Positions 61,681 to 64,000 of a DNA stretch of 64,000 nucleotides are shown here, piece after piece. Within the stretch, counting starts at the first letter, position 1. Every line of letters starts with the position of its first letter. The translations under genes were made by a program, and so were the position numbers. This DNA is from Sapria himalayana (taxonomy: Eukaryota > Streptophyta > Magnoliopsida > Malpighiales > Rafflesiaceae), in contig JAREIK010000343.1 of the NCBI GenBank assembly GCA_029783825.1, positions 5,166,294-5,230,293 of the forward strand. The letters are read 5' to 3'. Below the pieces are notes generated by a model that ran no database searches, had not been told where the DNA came from, and saw only the letters and a list, made by a program, of their open reading frames with translations.

Positions 61681-64000
61681 AAAAATATTTAGATATTTTT
61701 TTATATATTTTATCATTTTTTTCCACATAATATTCATATCCATGCCAAATGATTGATTAACTTTGTTAGTTAGTTTTTTTTTTCTAAAAATACCTATTGT
61801 TTTTCCTATACAAAAGCATTATGCCCTTTATATATATCTGTATTCTAAGGCTAAAATTTAAGAATGCATTGACAAAAATGTTAATAATATGTGTCATAAG
61901 CATTTCACACATTGTTATCTCGAGTTGTTTGAGGTTGTGGGTTTGTTCACGTGTCAATTATATCATAATCATTTTCAACATTTTGTAATATTTGAAGATT
62001 TTTAAAAAAAATAAATTGTTGCACAACAAAATTATTATGAAGCACTTCCTCTCTTCTTTTTGTATGCCCTCTTATTCCACTTTATTTTTTATTCACTTGA
62101 ACTTTCCTTAATTGCTAGACACGATATATCTCTACGCCTTCAAGTTAATTATATTATAACCAATTATAAACATAGTGTGCTGACAATATATCTACCACCA
62201 ATCATCATCTCAAAATTAAAACTATACATAGTGTGCGGGCAATTCATCTTTGTTAATTGAAATTAAGTTGCAAAGTATAGCTCACTCTATTATCTTATCA
62301 CTCCTGCATATAGTAGAAAGAAAGTGACAGTCCTTATAATTATGGGTATATTAATTATCACGAGTATGATGCTTATATAGCCAAAAGTACGAATACTTTT
62401 ATATGTTAATTCATTATACACCTCTTAAAAGAACTGGTTCTCATTTGAGATGGACATTATGTAAAATATTTTTCCAAGTAGTTTACCTTTAGAATATGAG
62501 TTGCATCGTCACCGAGTAAGATGGTAACTTGCATTCCTCAAGACATGCAAGAATATGTTGTAGTTCACATGGTGGTAAAAGCCCTTGTGATATACTTTTA
62601 TTTGTATGGTTCTCACTAAAAAAGTGAGAGAAACAAATGTTAATTGTACAATAATAGCACTTATGAAGCTGAAAGTATACATACTTATAAACTATGTTAA
62701 ACTATGGTCTTTATGATATTGGAGATTGGAGAATACGAGTACATTCAAAGCAACCATTAAGGAAATTTGACGAAGTTTCTTTAAAGGTAATAGGTTATGA
62801 ATAACTTTAGAACAGTATTGAATTGTTATCTTGGTAGTGGCATATCAATGAGACAACTATGAAGGGACAACTATTAGGATAAGATCAATGGTGATAACTA
62901 CCTTATATGTCATTAAGGAAGATAGTCATTGCACAACACCTCAACCCTTGTTTCATGTTCAATATAATATAAGTTGAGCAACTTAGATAGTATCACATAA
63001 ATTAAATGAATAAATCATGAACCTAAGATTATGTAACAATATAAGTACCAATTTTACTAAAAATATATTATCTTATTATTGAATAACCAAACTGCTGATA
63101 TAATCTCTGTAGGATTGATATAGGAACGAATGTCCATTTTATTACTTGTATAAATAGTACACTTGCAGGTCTCAATTGATGGGAATTTTCTCCTTAATAA
63201 ACTATGGGATATCACCTAATCAATAAAAGTAGATGACATAACAAAGTTGCAACACTATTCTAGCATATGACTAGAATGTATTTTAGTTTTACATAACTTT
63301 AAATTGGGTATAACTATGTTTTTCATAGCAACTTTTTAGCATAACAACTTATTGCATGACAAATATTGTGATCTTTATGCATCACTCTAATATTATATAT
63401 ATATATATATATATATACTTTAAATACTTTTGATTTATTTTCATTTATACACATGCAATATGATAAAACAAAATAACTTTACCACCTAGACACGTGTTTG
63501 TCTTGCACATTGTTTAGTAAAGCAATTAAATGATACTTGGAATTGACAAATACATGTCTTAAAAATTGCTTGATAGAGTTTGGAAAAATAACTTTTATAT
63601 TTTCTTAATATCCTTATAAAAAAATATAGGACAAATTATTATCAAATCAATTGTGACCCAGAAAACTTTATGGACAAAAGAAAATATATTACCATTTTTA
63701 TATTATACATTATGGTTCATTGCCTACAATTTCTTTCTTATATTTGCTGCAACTCTTGAGATAATAATGAAACCAAAGTCCATATATCAATTTTTAAAGG
63801 TTCAAGAATTGTCAATACAATTAGTGAAATTTCCTATTCATCTATATCAATTAAATTCATCAATATGCATTTCAAAAAGATCCTTGACATAACAACTATT
63901 AATTATAAAACAATTATGTTTAAATGTTTGAAATACACAAATACCCTTTCAAAATACATATGATTGGGCTCATTGATTTGGATAAACCTTTAATATCAAA
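61681..64000. other. Upstream AT-rich region, no gene recognised
   Basis: Contains an (AT)n run at 63397-63416 and several ORFs of 60-79 codons without recognisable domains, including 63653-63892. Possibly decayed retroelement sequence; I cannot assign it. Confidence 0.45.

Noticed and set aside
36600..62000. CRISPR arrays, bacterial operons, plastid or mitochondrial genes, rRNA and tRNA genes
   Set aside because: None seen. The tRNA-like boxes at 34053-34224 belong to a SINE with an A tail and target duplication, not a tRNA gene.
63653..63892. 79-codon plus-strand ORF near the right edge
   Set aside because: No recognisable motif, AT-rich composition like the surroundings, no splice or promoter context; not reported as a gene.

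Overview
Flowering-plant nuclear DNA, AT-rich apart from short GC-rich islands. GT-AG introns, a plant-type COP9 signalosome gene, plant hAT, Mutator-like, copia, LINE and SINE remnants and many AT/CT/CA microsatellites support this. A monocot fits the general style, but the window does not settle the species.

The only host gene I can support is COP9 signalosome subunit 4 (CSN4) on the minus strand. Twelve exons run from the ATG at 60482 down to 6456. They join in frame with GT-AG junctions throughout and encode the first 353 residues (1059 coding bases). The family is about 400 residues long, so one last exon of roughly 44 codons is missing and should lie left of position 1. Seven introns (1, 3, 6-10) are compact (80 bp to 1.5 kb). 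The others are very large: intron 2 is 25.3 kb, intron 4 is 16.4 kb, introns 5 and 11 are 4.8 and 4.3 kb, and intron 12 exceeds 6.4 kb.

The giant introns are filled mainly by one hAT transposon lineage with termini TAGAGGTGTCAAA, GC-rich subterminal repeats and 8-bp target duplications. One copy in intron 12 (1447-5036) is complete: perfect 8-bp duplication, TATA box, and an uninterrupted 707-codon transposase, although one zinc ligand of its BED finger is a Tyr. At least seven other transposase-bearing copies are decayed (intron 4: 21019-24393 and 24395-27260; intron 2: around 36.2-36.9, 37374-40976, 42159-43640, 49062-50560, 52137-55350). About a dozen short non-autonomous copies are scattered among them. 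Nesting is frequent: a 638-bp foldback Mutator-like element sits in a decayed transposase, and a short hAT sits in another. Copia reverse-transcriptase pieces, a 172-bp tRNA-derived SINE, a LysM-receptor-kinase exon fragment, tandem duplications and minisatellites fill much of the rest.

Upstream of CSN4 (60483-64000) are a probable 5' leader/promoter stretch, a 388-bp Tourist-like inverted-repeat element about 330 bp from the start codon, and an RTE-type LINE remnant. No second host gene was recognised. I saw nothing resembling a new multi-gene system. The notable content is the extreme colonisation of one conserved gene by a hAT family that still has a nearly intact member.
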